Shown: positions 20,617 through 24,808 of the stretch, piece after piece
How positions within the stretch are numbered: position 1 is the stretch's first letter
How the letters are laid out: each line of letters begins with the position of its first letter
From: Phoronis australis
Lineage: Eukaryota; Phoronida; Phoronidae
Assembly (NCBI GenBank): GCA_002633005.1
Contig: NMRA01001220.1
Span: 1 to 24,808 of the forward strand
DNA length: 24,808 nt
Reading direction: 5' to 3'
Position numbers and translations under genes: made by a program
The notes under the pieces: model-generated
Seen by the model: the letters and a program-made list of their open reading frames with translations, nothing else
Databases searched by the model: none
What the model was told of the DNA's origin: nothing

Positions 20617-21039
20617 GATCGCTACCCGACGGCTCCAAGCCCAGACCGCAGCATAGGCTACTTAACGCCAATGAAAAGTAATTTATTTCGTTTAACATGT
20701 ATCCAGCAGCTCCAACAAAGCCATTACCCCTTCAACGTGTCTCTAGAAAGTTATCAAAAGTTTTCTGCGACTCAATACACTTCAGTATTCCTTGCAGGTT
20801 TACTTGGTCCGGTCTCGTGAGGCCGGACCGAGTGGGCTGTCATCTCTGTCGGGTTGGCTACCAGAAGTCTGGACGATATACTTGACGCCAATGAAAAGTC
20901 CAAGCATCCCCAACAAAACCTTTCACTCTTCTGCGTGTTTCTAGAAAGTTATCTACCGATTTTCACGGCTCAATACAATTTAGGTTTGCTTGCAGGTTTA
21001 CTTGGTCTGGTCTGTGCCGGACCAGCAGAATGATAAGAC

Positions 21040-21330
21040 ATAAGAATTACGCGTCTTTTGTTTAAATTCTCGATATCTAGAATCGTTTTTCGTGCTTTTC
21101 TCTGTTAAAAACTATTATGTTTTTGTGTCTCTCACTTGCCTTGATACCACAAGTGTTGAGCATGATCTACCCCGGATTCATTGGCAATAGTCTTGTTTTA
21201 AAAATTCTCAGTGACAAAATTTTCGTCTATTTGTAATTACTTATTGTTGGCAACTTCCTGCTGATTCCATAGAATACAATTCCAAGTTACTAGCGTTTCA
21301 AAACATAAAGTTTCTTTCTAACTGAGTTTT
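21040..21330 (+). repeat. B spacer, best forward copy
   Basis: It pairs with the inverted copy at 23168-23470, with shared words such as GATATCTAGAATCGTTTTTC, AAAATTCTCAGT and CATAAAGTTTCTTTCTAA. Weaker forward relatives lie at about 19795-20040, 20262-20570 and 22465-22625. Confidence 0.85.
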
Positions 21331-21498
21331 ACTTGGGCTGGCTACCACTGAGGCGGTCGAGACAATACTTAACGCCAATGAAAAGAAATAAATTTCATTT
21401 GACGTGTACTAGCCAGCAACCAATACCTCGTCTGCGTGTCTAGAAAGTTATCAGCCAATTTATACGGCTTAATAAATTGAAATTTTGCTTGCAGGTTT

Positions 21499-22391
21499 AC
21501 TTGGTCCGGTCTCTTCAACGGCCGGACCGAGTGCGCTGTGACGTCATCAAACTCCCGGGTTGGCTACCAGGAAGTCCGGACGCAAAAGAAAAGTATTCAA
21601 TTTCATTTGACATTTATCCAACAGATCCGAAAGAAACGATTACCTCTTATACGTGTCTCTAGAACGTTAACAGCTAATTTTAAAGCTCAATACACTTTAG
21701 TTTTGCTTGTAGGTTTACTTGGTCTGGTCTCGTCCCAGGCCGGACCGAGTGGGCTGTGACGTCATCAAAATCCCGGGTTGGCTACCAAGAAGTCCGGACG
21801 CCAAGGAAAAGTATTCAGTTTCATTTGACATTTACTCAGCAGATCCGAAAGAAACGATTACCTCTTATACGTGTCTCTAGAACGTTAACAACTAATTTTA
21901 AAGTTCAATACACTTTAGTTTTGCTTGTAGGTTTACTTGGTCTGGTCTCGTCCCAGGCCGGACCGAGTGGGCTGTGACGTCATCAAAATCCCGGGTTGGC
22001 TACCAAGAAGTCCGGACGCCAAGGAAAAGTATTCAGTTTCATTTGACATTTACTCAGCAGATCCGAAAGAAACGATTACCTCTTATACGTGTCTCTAGAA
22101 CGTTAACAACTAATTTTTAAAGCTCAATACACTTTAGTTTTGCTTGTATCTTTACTTGGTCTGGTCTCGTCCCAGGCCGGACCGAGTGGGCTGCGACGTC
22201 ATCAAACTCGCAGGTTGGCTAACATCCAAGAGGTTCGGACGATATAGGGTTCTTGACACCAATAAAAGATAATTAATTTCATTTGAAATGTACCCAGCTT
22301 CGCGAACAAAACCTTTAACTCTTCTACATGTCTCTAGAAAGTTATCAACCAATTTTCACTGCTCAATACACTTTAGTTTGCTAGCAGGTTT
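21499..22391 (+). repeat. Tandem run of four A units (about 218 bp period)
   Basis: Hairpin starts at 21499, 21717, 21935 and 22154 are 218, 218 and 219 bases apart, and the next follows at 22392. The units at 21757-21974 and 21975-22193 differ at only a few positions, which points to recent local amplification or gene conversion. Confidence 0.92.
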
Positions 22392-23167
22392 ACTTGGTCT
22401 GGTCTGTCAACGGCCGGACCAAGTGCGCTCAGACGTGATAAAACTCGCGGAATCTGAATATGTAATAAGTTCTTTCAAGTTTTCCTCAAAGGTCGCTTTT
22501 CCTGTTCACATTTTTGACGTCTACAGTCGTTTTTTGTGCTCTTCAGTCACGCTTCAAAAACAATTACAATTTCTCAGTTGTTTATTTCACGGCTTGAAAC
22601 CACGAGTCATTGCGCCGCCGTCACGGTGACCAATGAACTCAGACAACGGTAGCCTCTTCTATGTGTCTCTAGAAAGTTAACAACCAATTTTTACGGCTCA
22701 ATTACAGTGTAGTTTTCCTTGCAGGTTTACTTGGTCCGGTCTCAGTGTCAACCGGCGTCCGGACCGAGTGGGCTGTGACGTCATCATCAATCTCGGAGGT
22801 TGTTTACCAGGAGCCTATAGCTGTCGAAACGCGATAATTGCAGGCAATGAAAAGGAATTCATTTGATATGCACAAAGTAGCTACAAAAAAATATCACATC
22901 TTCTACGTGTCTCCCCAAAGGTATTAACCAATTTTACGGCTCAATACACTGTACTTTCCTGGCAGGTGGCAAGACCGGACCAGGTAAACCTGTAAGCAAA
23001 ACTACAGTGTATTGAAAAGTAAAAATTGGCTGGCAACTTTCTAGAGACACGTAGAAGAAGTAATGGTTTTATTAGAGTTGCTGGGTACACGTCAAATGAA
23101 ATTAATTTCTTTTCATTGTCGTTAAGTATTGTCTTGACCTCCTCAAGTCATGCAGGTATAGCCACTC

Positions 23168-23495
23168 CAGCCCTATTAAAGCTTAGAAAGAAACTTTATG
23201 TTTTGAGACGCTAATAGCTTCGGATTGTATTCTATGGACTCAGCAGAAAGATGTCAACTATCAGTAATTACAATATAGACGAAAGTTTTGTTACTGAGAA
23301 TTTTCAAAACATCGTTAGACCGTTGCCAATGAATTAGGGGGTAGGCGCGGCTTCTCAGCGTGGCGTCAAGCTAAGTGAGAGACACAAAAAACGTAATAGT
23401 TTTTGAACAGTGAAAAGCACGAAAAACGATTCTAGATATCTAAAATTTTAACAAAAGAAGCGTTCTTTGGACAAAAAGTGAAATATCTCTTGTTT
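23168..23495 (-). repeat. B spacer, inverted copy
   Basis: Reverse complement of the spacer at 21040-21330. A second, more diverged inverted copy lies at about 24190-24510. Confidence 0.85.
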
Positions 23496-23611
23496 CTGCT
23501 AGTTTGATCACGTCACAGCGCACTCGGTCCGGCCGTTGACAGACCGGACCAAGTAAACCTGCAAGTAAAACTGCAGTGTATTGAGCCGCAAAAGTTGGTT
23601 AATATCTCTCT

Positions 23612-23830
23612 TGTGAAAAGCAGATGAAAATATTAAAGTAAGATGTGAAATCTAAATGTTTGATTCGTGGCGTTGTGTGTAATATTGGGTGCTCCCATCC
23701 CACCTGGCTGACCGGTGACCCTTGCAGTTGCTTATGGGTACTCTATTTCCTGTTCAAAAGATTAAAATACAGATTTTTGTCGGCCAGAGTTATTTTGGCG
23801 CCACATGCTCATAAAAATGAAATCTTATTT
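23612..23830 (-). repeat. C segment, inverted copy, ends at an N
   Basis: Reverse-complement partner of 19582-19791. It ends exactly at the N at 23831, beyond which a truncated hairpin arm starts. Confidence 0.85.
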
Positions 23831-23831
23831 N
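23831..23831. other. Assembly join (single N)
   Basis: It lies between the inverted C segment and a truncated hairpin arm (GGTCC at 23832). No overlap is visible across it, so the order here is uncertain. Confidence 0.8.
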
Positions 23832-24808
23832 GGTCCAGCTATTGACAGAACGGACCAAGTAAACCTGCAAGGAAAACTAGTGTATTGAGCCGGAGGAGGT
23901 AATGGCTTTGTTGGAGCTGCTGGGTACATGTCAAATGTAATTAATTACTTTTCATTGGCGTCAAGTATGCCGTCTGGATTTCGTGGTAGCCAACCTTATG
24001 TGCGCACCAGATGATTCGGTCCGGCCAGTGTCGGGACCCGACCAAGTGATCTACAAGCAAAAATGCAGAATGGAGCCTTATAAAGTGCTTGAAAACCTTC
24101 TAAAGACAGGTGGAACAGGTTATGTTTTTGTTCTAAATGCTGGGTATATGTGAAACGAACTGAATTAATTACTTTTCATTGAACGTCGAGTCCTCAGCCA
24201 GCGCAAGTAGGTCTAAAACTTGAGACGCAAACAATGTCTTTCTCTATTCTGTAAAATTGGTGTGAAGTTGTTAAGGATCAGTTACTGCAAGTATAGACGA
24301 AAATTATTACGACTCAGAATTTTCGAAACATCGATAGCCTGGAGTGTTGCCATCGGACGTGGTTCCGGCAGGGCAGCGCGCCATCGACTCGTGGTGTCAA
24401 GTCAAGTGCCGAGCAATACAAGAAAAGGAAATGGTTCCTTAACAATGAAAAGCACAAGAAACTATTTTAGAAGAAGCGATCTTTGAAGAAAAAATGAAAC
24501 ATTCCGATTCATAGAGTTTCACTTGTTGAGCAATGAAATTGAATACTTTCGATTGGCTTCAAGTAGGCGTCAGGACCTCTTGCATGTCAACCTGCGAGTT
24601 TGATGACGTCACAGCGCACTCGGTCCGGCCGTTGACAGACCGGACCAAGTAAACTTGCAAGCAAAACTACAGTGTATTAATCCGTAAAATTGGCTGATAA
24701 CTTTCTAGAGACACGTAGAAGAGGTAATGGTTTTGTTAGAGTTGCTGGGTACACGTCAAATGAAATTCATTTCTTTTCATTGGCGTTAGGTATTGTCTCG
24801 ACAATGAA

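Larger units (their letters stand above)
19582..24808. repeat. Composite inverted repeat block with hairpin units
   Basis: About 5.2 kb, running off the right edge, is built from three kinds of segment. A units (about 200-240 bp) carry ACTTGGTCCGG, an 11-30 base loop, and CCGGACCGAGT. B spacers (about 150-320 bp) carry words such as TTCGTGCTTTTC and TTTCGTCTAT. A C segment occurs once each way. A hairpins are forward at 20188, 20802, 21000, 21499, 21717, 21935, 22154, 22392 and 22729, then reversed at 22975, 23522, 23832 (half), 24014 and 24618. The two orientations meet head to head near 22975. No long protein frame or transposase is present. It could be a non-autonomous DNA transposon cluster, a fold-back element or a young satellite. 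Confidence 0.85.

Noticed and set aside
21538-21977. Two repeated 73-codon frames starting MTSS, one per 218 bp unit, ending in similar hydrophobic residues
   Set aside because: They arise because the tandem units are nearly identical. The unit length is not a multiple of three, and the frames are lost in the diverged units, so there is no sign of protein selection.
19582-24808. Complete autonomous DNA transposon
   Set aside because: No transposase-like frame, and no clear pair of outer ends with a target duplication inside the window.

Overview
The window is animal nuclear DNA. Its genes are split into short exons by GT-AG introns, the intergenic DNA is AT-rich, and there is a tRNA-derived SINE, an LTR and a large complex repeat block. 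The gene families and the signs of a strongly heterozygous assembly fit a marine invertebrate (echinoderm, hemichordate, amphioxus or similar), but the sequence alone does not fix the species. Three single N characters (12876, 20616, 23831) mark contig joins.

Two genes face each other tail to tail. On the + strand, 236-5016 holds the 3' part of a di-N-acetylchitobiase (CTBS-like, glycoside hydrolase family 18). Its catalytic exons lie left of the window. Three family exons are followed, after a phase-matched splice, by a terminal exon encoding a membrane helix and a short tail with a tyrosine sorting motif. This suggests a membrane-anchored lysosomal enzyme rather than the soluble vertebrate form. 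On the - strand, 16880-7992 holds a complete 7-coding-exon SLC22-type transporter (492 aa, 12-helix MFS), with a probable non-coding 5' exon ending near 18877. All six internal coding junctions keep frame.

The interior of the SLC22 gene holds a false-looking direct duplication of about 970 bp (11901-12875 against 12879-13837) that splits at an N and repeats part of exon 3. It also holds a 4 x 30 bp tandem repeat, a SINE, and one copy of a roughly 300 bp dispersed repeat whose other copy sits in a CTBS intron. Upstream of the coding start lies a probable solo LTR (17474-18048) in the same orientation as the gene, with TATA box, poly(A) signal and a pair of covarying hairpins.

From about 19580 to the right edge the DNA is a composite repeat. 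Units of about 218 bp each carry a GGTCCGG/CCGGACC hairpin, often followed by a perfect TGACGTCA octamer. They alternate with AT-rich spacer segments, and the orientation flips head to head near 22975. No transposase or other protein was found in it. The two genes have no evident joint pathway; their pairing looks positional.
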